From Sphingobium jiangsuense (lineage in GTDB: Bacteria; Pseudomonadota; Alphaproteobacteria; Sphingomonadales; Sphingomonadaceae): 54,035 nt of DNA. Below are positions 17,436 to 25,344 of the stretch, in pieces. The position numbers were made by a program, and so were the translations under genes. The stretch is taken from assembly GCF_014196495.1 (NCBI RefSeq), contig NZ_JACIDT010000024.1:1-54035 (forward strand), written 5' to 3'. How positions within the stretch are numbered: position 1 is the stretch's first letter; each line of letters begins with the position of its first letter. The notes beneath the pieces are model-generated. The model was not told the origin of the DNA. It saw only the letters and a list, made by a program, of their open reading frames with translations, and made no database searches.

Positions 17436-17526
17436 GGCGCGCCGCCAAGGGCGGCGGGAAACCGTTCGCGGATACCGTTTCCCGTTCCACGGGACTGGCA
17501 CCCCGCAGGCGAACATGATAGGCGCA

Positions 17527-17548
17527 CGCTATATTTCCATGAACATAG
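17527..17548. promoter_or_regulatory. Possible ModE-type operator before modA
   Basis: CGCTATAT and ACATAG, separated by a short centre, resemble the ends of molybdate operators (CG-TATAT...). The site is 14 bases before the modA start. Weak match. Confidence 0.2.
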
Positions 17549-17561
17549 GGACCATTCCCGC

Positions 17562-18344
17562 ATGCCGCAGTTCCTCCATCGCCTCTGGCTGCTGATCGTG
17601 GCGACCGCGCTGCTGCTGCCCGCCGTCGCGCCGGGCGCCGCGCTGGCAAGGCCGCCGCTGGTGCTCGCCGCCGCGAGCCTGCGGGAATCGCTGGAAGAGG
17701 CGGCCGCCGCCTGGGCCGCGAAGGGCCATGAGCGCCCCGTCCTCTCCTTCGCGGCCTCCTCCGCCCTCGCCCGCCAGATCGACACCGGCGCGCCCGCCGA
17801 CCTTTTCCTCTCCGCCGACGAGGAATGGATGGATTATGTGGAGGCACGCAAGCGGATCGTGCCGGGCACCCGCGCCTCCTTCCTCCACAACCGGCTCGTG
17901 CTGATCGCCCCGGCGGCGAGCAATGTCCGCCTCGCCATCGCGCCGCGCTTCCCGCTTTCCCGCGCGCTGGGCAATGGCAGGCTGGCGATGGCCGACCCCG
18001 CCGCCGTGCCCGCGGGCAAATATGGCAAGGCCGCGCTGGAAAGGCTGGGCGTCTGGGGAAGCGTCGAAAACAGGGTGGCGAGCGGGGAAAATGTGCGCGC
18101 GGCGCTGGCGCTGGTCGAACGGGGCGCGGCGCCGCTCGGCATCGTCTATGCGACCGACGCGATGGCCTCCGCCAAGGTGCGGGTGGTGGTCGGCGCCTTT
18201 CCGGAAAGCAGCCATCCGCCGATCAGCTATCCCGTCGCCCGCCTCGCCGCCTCGGCCAGCCCGGAGGCTGAGGGCTTCCGCCGCTTCCTGCTGTCGAGGG
18301 AAGGGCGCGCGATCTTCGTCCGCCACGGCTTTTCCAGCCGGTAA
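17562..18344 (+). CDS. modA: Molybdate ABC transporter, periplasmic binding protein
   Basis: The 260-residue protein has a Sec signal peptide (LLIVATALLLPAVAPGAALA, cleavage near residue 29). The mature ModA sequence begins RPPLVLAAASLRESLEEAAA, with FAASSALARQIDTGAPADLF and LFLSADEEWMDYVE. Conserved serine and tyrosine ligands are in AASL, ASSAL and GIVYATDA. It captures molybdate or tungstate in the periplasm and delivers it to ModBC. It is seven bases from modB and is first in a tight operon. Confidence 0.95.
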   Translation: MPQFLHRLWLLIVATALLLPAVAPGAALARPPLVLAAASLRESLEEAAAAWAAKGHERPVLSFAASSALARQIDTGAPADLFLSADEEWMDYVEARKRIVPGTRASFLHNRLVLIAPAASNVRLAIAPRFPLSRALGNGRLAMADPAAVPAGKYGKAALERLGVWGSVENRVASGENVRAALALVERGAAPLGIVYATDAMASAKVRVVVGAFPESSHPPISYPVARLAASASPEAEGFRRFLLSREGRAIFVRHGFSSR

Positions 18345-18350
18345 GCGCCC

Positions 18351-19049
18351 ATGCTGACAGCTGAGGAATGGGGCATCATGCTGCTGTCGCTGAAGGTCAG
18401 CGGCGTCGCCATCGCCGGCACGCTGCCGATCGCCTTCGCGCTGGCATGGCTGCTGGCACGCGCGCGGTTTCCGGGGCGGTTCCTGCTCGACGGCCTCGTC
18501 TATCTGCCGCTGGTGCTGCCCCCGGTGGTGACCGGCTGGCTGCTGCTGCTGGCCTTCGGCCCCGAAGGCCCGGCAGGGCGCTTCCTCGACCGGACGCTGG
18601 GCATCACGCTGATGTTCCGCTGGACCGGCGCTGCGCTCGCCGCCGCGATCATGGCGCTGCCGCTGATGGTGCGGGCGATCCGCCTGTCGATAGAGGCCGT
18701 CGACCGGCGGCTGGAGGGCGCGGCGCGCACGCTGGGCGCCTCGCCCTGGCGCGCCTTCCTCACCGTCACGCTACCGCTCAGCCTGCCCGGCGTGCTGGCG
18801 GGCGCGGTGCTGGGCTTCGCCCGCTCGATCGGCGAATTCGGCGCGACCATCACCTTCGTTTCCAACATTCCCGGCGAAACCCGTACGCTGCCCCTCGCCA
18901 TCTATTCCGCATTGCAGATACCCGGCAGCGAGGCGCTGGTGACGCGACTGGCGCTGATCTCCGTCGCGCTGTCGCTAGGCGCGGTGATCCTGTCGGAAGC
19001 GCTGGCGCGGCGCGGCCAGATGAACGAACGGATGGGCCATGTCCTTTGA
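18351..19049 (+). CDS. modB: Molybdate ABC transporter permease
   Basis: The 232-residue protein has five to six membrane helices. The ABC-permease EAA loop is GAARTLGASPWRAFLTVTLP. Segments such as DGLVYLPLVLPPVVTGWLLL and FARSIGEFGATITFVSNIPG are classic ModB. It starts six bases after modA and overlaps modC by 11 bases. Inner membrane. Confidence 0.96.
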   Translation: MLTAEEWGIMLLSLKVSGVAIAGTLPIAFALAWLLARARFPGRFLLDGLVYLPLVLPPVVTGWLLLLAFGPEGPAGRFLDRTLGITLMFRWTGAALAAAIMALPLMVRAIRLSIEAVDRRLEGAARTLGASPWRAFLTVTLPLSLPGVLAGAVLGFARSIGEFGATITFVSNIPGETRTLPLAIYSALQIPGSEALVTRLALISVALSLGAVILSEALARRGQMNERMGHVL

Positions 19050-19662
19050 GGTCGACATAAGCCGCCATCTGGGCGACCGCATCATCTCCGCCCATTTCAC
19101 GGCGGACCGGGGCATCACCGCGCTGTTCGGCCCGTCCGGCGTAGGCAAGAGCAGCATCCTCAACATGATCGCGGGCCTGCTGCAACCCGACAGCGGACGC
19201 ATCAGCGTGGGCGGCGAGGTGCTGTTCGACGCGCTGGCGGGCATCGACCTGCCGCCGGAGCGCCGCCGCCTCGGCTATGTGTTTCAGGACGGTCGCCTCT
19301 TCCCGCACAAGCGCGTGCGCGCCAACCTGCTCTACGGCCACGACCTCGCGCCGCCGCAAGAGCGCTGGATGAGCCCTGAGGAAGCCGCCGATTTCCTCGG
19401 CATCGCGCATCTGCTCGACCGCTGGCCGCGCTCGCTTTCCGGCGGCGAGGCGCAGCGCGTCGCCATCGGCCGGGCGCTGCTGTCCGCACCGCGCTTCCTG
19501 CTGATGGACGAGCCGCTCTCCTCGCTCGACCTGCCCCGGCGCGACGAGATCATGACGGTGATCGAGCGGATCGCCCGCGAACTGAAGCTGCCCATCCTCT
19601 ATGTCAGCCACGACCGGCAGGAGATAGACCGGCTGGCCGACACTGTCATCACGCTGAGTTGA
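19039..19662 (+). CDS. modC: Molybdate ABC transporter ATP-binding protein, short form lacking the MOP domain
   Basis: The 207-residue ATPase has Walker A GPSGVGKSS, Q-loop YVFQDGRLFPHKRV, signature LSGGEAQR, Walker B RFLLMDEPLSSLD and H-loop VSHDRQEI. E. coli ModC has about 350 residues because of a C-terminal molybdate-binding MOP/TOBE domain; here the protein ends right after the ATPase core (ADTVITLS). The stop codon touches the stop codon of the convergent remnant at 19663, so the 3' end may have been reshaped by the rearrangement there. Short ModC forms also exist in intact operons. Confidence 0.93.
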   Translation: MSFEVDISRHLGDRIISAHFTADRGITALFGPSGVGKSSILNMIAGLLQPDSGRISVGGEVLFDALAGIDLPPERRRLGYVFQDGRLFPHKRVRANLLYGHDLAPPQERWMSPEEAADFLGIAHLLDRWPRSLSGGEAQRVAIGRALLSAPRFLLMDEPLSSLDLPRRDEIMTVIERIARELKLPILYVSHDRQEIDRLADTVITLS

Positions 19663-19962
19663 TCAGCGCAGCCTGACCACCATCAGCGTCAGCGCGGCGT
19701 CGCCATTGCCCGAAATCTGGAGGATATGCGGCCCGGCCTGCATCTCGTAATCGACCATCTTGCGGATGCCGGAGCATTCCGGCCCATGGCCATGGGCGAT
19801 CGAAGGCAGCGCCGCGCCCTTTTCGATCACGTCGATCCACGGCCCCGACCCCAGCGCGACACGATAGGTTCCGGCCTCGGCGATATCGACGCGGAACAGC
19901 CCGCCCTTGCTGACCGATCCGCCCAGCTTTTCGGGCTGCACCGCAAAGCTCAATTTCGTCAT
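19663..19962 (-). pseudogene. Remnant of a small secreted-type protein gene, 5' end lost
   Basis: The open frame codes for KLSFAVQPEKLGG, then SKGGLFRVDIAEAGTYRVAL, AHGHGPECSGIRKMVDYE and GPHILQISGNGDAALTLMVV. It resembles the short proteins found next to TonB-dependent receptors in sphingomonads (sometimes labelled homogentisate dioxygenase-like by transfer), which normally have a signal peptide. Here no signal peptide precedes the domain: upstream the sequence becomes a receptor fragment in the opposite strand. It may be expressed from ATG at 19962 (99 aa) but would stay cytoplasmic. Its stop directly abuts the modC stop. Confidence 0.5.
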
Positions 19963-19975
19963 CGGCAGCAGCTGG

Positions 19976-20683
19976 AATGCGCAGGGCGCGCTGCGCTGGG
20001 CGCCGGACGAGGACAGCGACCTGCGCCTATCCATCTCCTCCCGCACGCGGTTCCCGACGCTGGCGGACCGGTTCAGCAGCCGGTTCGGCATGGCGATCGC
20101 CAATCCCGACCTGAAGGCCGAGCGGGCGACGCAGGTCGAGCTGGGCGGGTCGCGGCGCTATGGGCCTTTGCGGGCGGAAGGCGCGGTCTGGTATTCGCGG
20201 GTCAACGACGCGATCATGGCGATCACCATCGCGCCGTCCACCACCATCAACCGCAATCTGGGCAATGGCGATTATTACGGCGCGGAACTCAGCCTGACCG
20301 CGACGGTCAGCTCCGGCTTGTCGCTGGGCGGCAATTACAGCTGGGTGAAGCGCGAGCTGACGGATCCGTCCGTCGCGGCCTTCCGCCCGACCGGGGTGCC
20401 GACGCACAAGGCGTTCCTCTACGCCGACTGGTCGCCGCTGGCGGGCCTGCGGATCATGCCCAATGTCGATATCGCCTCCGCCCGCTGGGTCGTCACCCCG
20501 GCGGGCGCCTATTACCGCACCGGCGATTATGCGCTGGCCAATCTCAGCATCGAATATGCGTTCACCGCCGCCATCGATGTCAGCGTCGGCGGGCGCAATC
20601 TGTTCGACGTGAACCATGCGACGGCGGACGGCTACCCCGAACCCGGCCGCAGCCTGTTCCTCAGCCTGCGGGCGCGATATTGA
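19976..20683 (+). pseudogene. C-terminal fragment of a TonB-dependent receptor
   Basis: The frame encodes only the last ~235 residues of a TonB-dependent receptor barrel: DLRLSISSRTRFPTLADRFS, NPDLKAERATQVELGGSRRY, ASARWVVTPAGAYYRTGDY, and the terminal VSVGGRNLFDVNHATADGYP with a C-terminal aromatic residue (RARY). Receptors are usually 650 to 900 residues, so the plug domain and most of the barrel are missing. Upstream, the sequence switches to the minus-strand remnant around 19970. A deletion or inversion joined two once divergent or neighbouring genes. Confidence 0.8.
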
Positions 20684-20690
20684 GCGAGAC

Positions 20691-20718
20691 GCCGGGGCGG
20701 CCGTGCTGCTGCCCCGGC
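20691..20718. terminator. Hairpin between convergent receptor remnant and symporter
   Basis: GCCGGGGC (20691-20698) pairs with GCCCCGGC (20711-20718). It lies between two convergent genes; no T-run on either side. Confidence 0.4.
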
Positions 20719-20728
20719 CCTTGCCCTA

Positions 20729-21715
20729 TCAAGCCCGCGCGGCGGCGCGCTCCGCAAGCTGGGGCGTGGTGCTGGCATAATGCTGGGCGATCAGCGCGCA
20801 GACGATCAGCTGGATCTGATGGAACAGCATGATCGGCAGCAGGATGAAGCCCAGATCGGCCCGCGCGAACAGGATGCTCGCCATCGGCGCACCGGTCGCG
20901 AGGCTTTTCTTCGAACCGCAGAAGAGGAGGACGATCGCGTCCTCGCGCGCCAACCCCAGCGCCCGCCCGCCGAGCCAGGTCGCCAGCAGCACCAGCGCCA
21001 AAATCATGCAGCAGACCAGCGTCACCAGCAGCAGCGCACCGGCCGACACATGATGCCACAGCCCGGCGACGACCGCCGCACCGAACGCGCTGTAGACGAC
21101 CAGCAGCACCGCGCCGCGATCCACCGCCGTCACCAGCGCGCGGCGGCGCTGCACGAAATCGCCGATCCACGGCCGCAGCATATGGCCCAGCAGGAAAGGC
21201 AGCAGCATCTGCAAGCCGATTTCCTCGACATTCCGCCAGGATACGCCCGTCCCCTTGCCGCCCATGGTCAACAGCACCAGCAGCGGCGTCAGGATGATGC
21301 CCGCGAGGTTGGAGAAGGACGCGCCGCACAGCGCGGCGGCGACATTGCCGCGCGCCATCGCCGTCAGCGCGACCGAGGACATGGCGGTGGAGGGCAGCAG
21401 CGTCAGATAGAGCAGCCCGGACGCCAGCAGCGGCGGATCGAGCGGCAGCCGGACGGCGGCGAGGCCGATCAGCGGGAACAGCCCGTAGGTCGCGGCCACG
21501 ATGGCGAGGTGCAGCCGCCAGTTGCTGGCCCCCGCGACAATCGCGGCGCGGGACAGCTTCGCCCCGTGGAAGAAGAACAGCGCGACGATGCCTGCCGTCG
21601 ACACCGCGCCGACCACCGGCACGAAGCCGCCCCGCGCGGGCAGGACCGACGCCAGCACCACCGTCCCCACCAGCATCAGGATGAAGGGGTCGAGCAGCAT
21701 CCGCAATCTGTTCAT
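20729..21715 (-). CDS. Bile acid:sodium symporter family protein (YfeH-like)
   Basis: The 328-residue protein has nine to ten membrane helices. Family features include GIVALFFFHGAKLSRAAIVA, YLTLLPSTAMSSVALTAMA and the crossover region LLFCGSKKSLATGAPMASIL. It belongs to the SBF-like/YfeH group of the bile acid:sodium symporter superfamily. The native substrate of this group is unknown (organic anions are likely). It lies 58 bases downstream of the ferredoxin reductase gene on the same strand and may be in that transcript. Confidence 0.88.
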   Translation of the reverse strand: MNRLRMLLDPFILMLVGTVVLASVLPARGGFVPVVGAVSTAGIVALFFFHGAKLSRAAIVAGASNWRLHLAIVAATYGLFPLIGLAAVRLPLDPPLLASGLLYLTLLPSTAMSSVALTAMARGNVAAALCGASFSNLAGIILTPLLVLLTMGGKGTGVSWRNVEEIGLQMLLPFLLGHMLRPWIGDFVQRRRALVTAVDRGAVLLVVYSAFGAAVVAGLWHHVSAGALLLVTLVCCMILALVLLATWLGGRALGLAREDAIVLLFCGSKKSLATGAPMASILFARADLGFILLPIMLFHQIQLIVCALIAQHYASTTPQLAERAAARA

Positions 21716-21773
21716 CGTCCGCCACTCTCCGCAGGCATGCCGTCCGGCCGCGCCCCGTCATCCGGATGGCCCG

Positions 21774-23009
21774 TCAGGCCGCAACCAGTTCCTTCAGCGG
21801 CACCGAGGCATCGGCAAGGCGCGCGGGATCGATGCGCGCGCCGTCGACGACCAGCGCCTTGCCCTGCACATAGTCCTTGACCGCATTGACGCAATCGAGC
21901 GCGATCACGCGGCCCTCGCGCAGATAGATGAGCGAGAAGGAGCGCGTCGCCGGGTCGCCGCGCAGCACCGTCTGGTCGAAGCCCGACGACAGCCCCACGG
22001 TCTGGAGGCGCAGGTCATACTGGTTGGACCAGAACCACGGCACCGCGTCATAATCGGCATCCGTGCCCATGATCGAACGGGCGACGACCTTCGCCTGGTC
22101 ATTGGCGTTCTGCACCGATTCCAGGCGGATTTCCGCGCCCGCCGCATAGCGGTTGGCATGCAGCGCGCAATCGCCGATCGCGTAGACATCGGGCAGGCTG
22201 GTGCGGCACAGCGCATCCACCTCGACGCCGTTGGCACCCTTCGCGCCCGCTTCCAGCAGCGGCGCGACCGAGGGGATGATGCCGATGCCGACGATCACCA
22301 TCTGCGCCGGGAGGACCGACCCGTCGGCCATGCGCACGCCGATCACCTTGCCGCCATCGCCTTCCAGCGCGTTGACGGCGGCGCCCAGCCGGACATCGAC
22401 GCCATGGGCGCGATGCTCCGCCTCATAGAAGCGGGACAGCGGCTCGCCCGCGACGCGCGCCAGCACCCGGTCCAGCGCTTCGAGCAAAGTCACCTGCTTG
22501 CCGAACTTGCGCAGCACCGCCGCCGCTTCCAGCCCGATATAGCCGCCGCCGATCACCACGACCTGCTCGACGCCGTCAAGCTCTCGCATCATCTGGTCGA
22601 CATGGGCGCGAGTACGCACGGAATGAACGCCGGCGAGGTCATGGCCGTCGCAGGTGAGGCGGCGCGGATCGCCGCCCGCGGCCCAGATCAGCTTGCCGTA
22701 ACCGATGGACGTGCCGTCCGCGAGGGTGACCCGGTGCGCGGCCGGATCGACGGCGGTCACGCGCTGCCCCAGCAGCATGCTTATCTCGCGCTCTTCCCAG
22801 AATTTCTCCGGACGGATCAATATGCGGTCGAACGTCTTGTCGCCCGACAGATATTCCTTGGACAGCGGCGGCCGCTCATAGGGCAATTCCGGCTCGTCGC
22901 CGACAATCGCGATGCTGCCTTCGAACTTTTCCTGCCGCAGCGCGATGGCGGCCTGTGCGCCCCCATGCCCGCCGCCGACGATCAAAACATCATAATCCGT
23001 CACGATCAA
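21774..23009 (-). CDS. NAD(P)H-dependent ferredoxin (putidaredoxin-type) reductase
   Basis: The 411-residue FAD protein has the first dinucleotide motif YDVLIVGGGHGGAQAAIALR, LPYERPPLSKEYL, the second nucleotide motif VVVIGGGYIGLEAAAVLRKF, and the FAD-contacting DVYAIGDCALHAN. The C-terminal domain (WFWSNQYDLRLQTVGLS) is that of the ferredoxin reductases working with P450 or dioxygenase systems. It is 28 bases downstream of a matching 2Fe-2S ferredoxin gene. No P450 or oxygenase gene lies nearby, so the terminal acceptor is elsewhere. Cytoplasmic. Confidence 0.93.
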   Translation of the reverse strand: MIVTDYDVLIVGGGHGGAQAAIALRQEKFEGSIAIVGDEPELPYERPPLSKEYLSGDKTFDRILIRPEKFWEEREISMLLGQRVTAVDPAAHRVTLADGTSIGYGKLIWAAGGDPRRLTCDGHDLAGVHSVRTRAHVDQMMRELDGVEQVVVIGGGYIGLEAAAVLRKFGKQVTLLEALDRVLARVAGEPLSRFYEAEHRAHGVDVRLGAAVNALEGDGGKVIGVRMADGSVLPAQMVIVGIGIIPSVAPLLEAGAKGANGVEVDALCRTSLPDVYAIGDCALHANRYAAGAEIRLESVQNANDQAKVVARSIMGTDADYDAVPWFWSNQYDLRLQTVGLSSGFDQTVLRGDPATRSFSLIYLREGRVIALDCVNAVKDYVQGKALVVDGARIDPARLADASVPLKELVAA

Positions 23010-23037
23010 ACCTCTCCCCTTTATTATTCGACGCCGA

Positions 23038-23355
23038 TCAATCCTCCGGCGCGATGGTCAGGCGCAGGCCCTCCACATCCTCCGTCAGCACGATCTGGCA
23101 GGACAGGCGCGACGTGGCCTGACGATGCTCCGAACTGTCGAGCAGATCGTTTTCGTCCTCGCTCATCGCCGGAAGGCGATCGGCAAAGGCGGGGTCGACA
23201 TAGACATGGCAGGTCGCGCAGGAACAGCAGCCGCCGCACAGCGCCAGCAATTCATCGATACCGGCATCGCGAATCGCTTCCATTGCGTTCAGGCCGGACC
23301 CGGCCTCGATCGTCTTTTCTTCCCCTTCGCGCGTCGTCACCACCAACTGAGGCAT
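23038..23355 (-). CDS. [2Fe-2S] ferredoxin, adrenodoxin/putidaredoxin type
   Basis: The 105-residue protein has the cluster ligands C40, C46 and C49 in LCGGCCSCATCHVYV and C86 in SRLSCQI, the spacing (C-x5-C-x2-C) of vertebrate-type ferredoxins. Two extra cysteines at 43 and 44 lie between ligands. The start at 23355 is chosen because AGGAAAGGAT precedes it at good spacing; an upstream in-frame ATG would add a basic extension. The next gene is its reductase. The dyad at 23463-23483 lies in its promoter region. Confidence 0.93.
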   Translation of the reverse strand: MPQLVVTTREGEEKTIEAGSGLNAMEAIRDAGIDELLALCGGCCSCATCHVYVDPAFADRLPAMSEDENDLLDSSEHRQATSRLSCQIVLTEDVEGLRLTIAPED

Positions 23356-23462
23356 TCCCGTAATCCTTTCCTGTTTCCGCCCCTTTTTACGGCGGAAGCC
23401 CAATTTCGCGAGCCTTCCATAATGCGATCGGACCGCCGCGTCCATTGATACCCTTTCGATGA

Positions 23463-23483
23463 AATGCAACAATGATTTGCATT
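23463..23483. promoter_or_regulatory. Dyad upstream of the ferredoxin gene, Fur-like
   Basis: AATGCAA at 23463-23469 and TTGCATT at 23477-23483 form a perfect 7-7-7 inverted repeat with centre CAATGAT. It lies about 110 bases before the ferredoxin start and resembles alphaproteobacterial Fur-family sites (TGCAA...TTGCA). Pattern match only. Confidence 0.4.
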
Positions 23484-23503
23484 AATGAAATAACGAAAAC
23501 CGG

Positions 23504-25105
23504 TCATTGCCGGGGCGGACCGGCTTCGGGCGCCAGCCCCAGCGCGGCCCGCGCGCGGACGGCCAGCGCGGCGCCGTCCCCGTCGGCGTCCAGCACGGTC
23601 CAGTCATCCGGCCAGTCCTCCGGCCGGTCGGGATGGCGCAGCGTCTGCGCGCGCACGACCGCCGCATCGGCATCGGATGCGTCGCCGCGCCGCCGTTCGA
23701 CGCGGGCCACCCGCCCTTCTTCCGGCAGCACCAGCCAGAGGCCGTCGAACCGCACCCCCCGCCTGTCCGCCACCGCGCGGATATCCTCCCGCTCCATGGG
23801 GCTGGCGAACACCGCGTCGGCAATGACGCCGCCGCCCGCATCCAGCGCCGTCCCGGCCAGCCGCGCCAGCTCCCCATAGACCAGCGCACTCGAGTCGCGC
23901 GTATAGGCTTCCGGCGGCAGCGGGGCTTCGGGCGCCACGCCCGCCAGACGCTTGCGCAGCACGTCGCTGCGCAGGATGCGCGCGCCCGGCGGCGTGCCGA
24001 TCCGGTCGCCCAGCAGGCGCGCCAACGTCGACTTGCCGGTGCCCGACAGCCCGCCAATGGCGAGAAGGCGCGGCGGCGCGCGGTCGGCCCGGTCCAGCAG
24101 GCCGAGCGCGAAATCGAGATAGGCCCGCGCGCTGGCCGCCGCCTCGTCCCGCCCCGGCCCTTCGCCTGCCTGTTCGGCCCGCGCCGCCAGCACATGGGCG
24201 CGGATCGACGCGCGCACCGCCATGAACAGCGGCAGCAGCGCCATCGCCCCCTCGTCATTCGGCGACAGGTCGAGATAGCGGTTGAGCAGCCGGTTCGCCG
24301 CCTGCGCGAGGCCCCTTTGCCACAGATCCATGAGCAGGAACGCCAGATTGTAGAGCACATCGATGGTGGCGAGGTCGGCATCGAATTCCAGACAGTCGAA
24401 CGCGACCGGCCTGCCGTCCACCAGCGCGATATTGCCGAGATGGAGATCGCCATGGACATGGCGGATGCGCCCTTCCCGCCCGCGCGCATCGAGCAGGGGC
24501 GCCAGCGCATCGATCCTTTCGCGCAGCCGCCCGGTCAGGCGCCGCGCCTGCTCCTCCGGCAGGATGGCGGGATAGGCCGCCATCGCATCGGCATTGCCTT
24601 CCACCACCCGCCGCAGCCGCGCCGCGCCATCGGACAGCGGAACCGGATCCGCCAGCGCATGCAGCGCGGCGACATGGTCGGCAAGCTCGCGGATCAGCGG
24701 GTCGTCGTCCAGCCGTTCCTCATCGAACCGTCCTTGCGCGGCCTGCTCCTCCAGCAGCGCGCCGTCGGGGAAGCGCCGCATTTCGAGTAGCCAGTCCACC
24801 ACCTCGCCCGCGCCGTCGAGCGCCAGCCGCCCATCGGCCGCGCGCGTCACCCGGTGCAGACCGAGATAGAGCTGCGGCGCGGTGCGGCGGTTGAGTCGCA
24901 GCTCCGCGTCCAGCGCGCTATGCCGCTTTTCCGCCGTCGAGAAATCCATATAGCCGAACCGGACCGGCTTCTTGAGCTTCCACGCCCGGTCCCCCGCCAG
25001 CAGGATCACCGCGCCATGGGTGTCGATGCGCCGCAGCTCTTCTCGACCAAACGGCCCGCCGCCCTGCAACCAGCGCAGCACATTCTCGCTCTCGTCCCTG
25101 CCCAT
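23504..25105 (-). CDS. Fusion of an APH-like kinase domain and a P-loop kinase/ATPase
   Basis: The 533-residue protein has an aminoglycoside-phosphotransferase-like N-terminal half: RIDTHGAVILLAGDRAWKLK, HVHGDLHLGNIALVDGRPVA and FDCLEFDADLATIDVLYNLA (catalytic loop HGDLHLGN and metal-binding D). The C-terminal half has Walker A AIGGLSGTGKSTLARLLGD and an AAA_33/adenylate-kinase-like core with ILRSDVLRKRL. This two-domain family is widespread but uncharacterised; a drug resistance role should not be assumed. I chose ATG at 25105 from domain layout; ATGs at 25156 and 25177 are also in frame. The 5' end reaches toward the usp promoter, with which it is divergent. Confidence 0.85.
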   Translation of the reverse strand: MGRDESENVLRWLQGGGPFGREELRRIDTHGAVILLAGDRAWKLKKPVRFGYMDFSTAEKRHSALDAELRLNRRTAPQLYLGLHRVTRAADGRLALDGAGEVVDWLLEMRRFPDGALLEEQAAQGRFDEERLDDDPLIRELADHVAALHALADPVPLSDGAARLRRVVEGNADAMAAYPAILPEEQARRLTGRLRERIDALAPLLDARGREGRIRHVHGDLHLGNIALVDGRPVAFDCLEFDADLATIDVLYNLAFLLMDLWQRGLAQAANRLLNRYLDLSPNDEGAMALLPLFMAVRASIRAHVLAARAEQAGEGPGRDEAAASARAYLDFALGLLDRADRAPPRLLAIGGLSGTGKSTLARLLGDRIGTPPGARILRSDVLRKRLAGVAPEAPLPPEAYTRDSSALVYGELARLAGTALDAGGGVIADAVFASPMEREDIRAVADRRGVRFDGLWLVLPEEGRVARVERRRGDASDADAAVVRAQTLRHPDRPEDWPDDWTVLDADGDGAALAVRARAALGLAPEAGPPRQ

Positions 25106-25196
25106 GCGCCGATGCTGGCGCAGGTATGGGCCGAGGGCAAGCCGCCTCAGGTCCATTTTGCGCGCGCGGATCGTCATCGGCGGATCAGGAGAGGGG

Positions 25197-25210
25197 TTGA
25201 CACAGATCAA
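25197..25210. promoter_or_regulatory. FNR/FixK-type box before the universal stress protein gene
   Basis: TTGACACAGATCAA differs from the consensus TTGAT-N4-ATCAA at one base. Its centre is about 41.5 bases before the start site expected from a TATCAT -10 at 25233-25238, the classical activator spacing. It would give low-oxygen induction of the downstream gene. Confidence 0.75.
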
Positions 25211-25232
25211 GGGACATGGCCCTCTGCGCATC

Positions 25233-25238
25233 TATCAT
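25233..25238 (+). promoter_or_regulatory. -10 element of the universal stress protein promoter
   Basis: TATCAT at 25233-25238 gives a start near 25245. With the FNR-type box centred at 25203.5 this fits a class II activator promoter. The untranslated leader would be about 100 bases. Confidence 0.5.
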
Positions 25239-25344
25239 GTCGGTATGAAAGCGGAGCAACCTTCGGGGGTTATAGTCGATCTCCGCGATCCTGCCGAACG
25301 GCACACCGACTGACGTTTCTACCGCGAACGGGGAGTGTGATGCG

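Noticed and set aside
19663..19962. Functional homogentisate 1,2-dioxygenase
   Set aside because: The protein is far too short (about 100 residues) and lacks the metal-binding motifs; that label in similar proteins appears to be an annotation carry-over.
23504..25105. Aminoglycoside resistance gene
   Set aside because: The APH-like fold is fused to a P-loop kinase domain in a widespread uncharacterised family; there is no evidence of drug modification.
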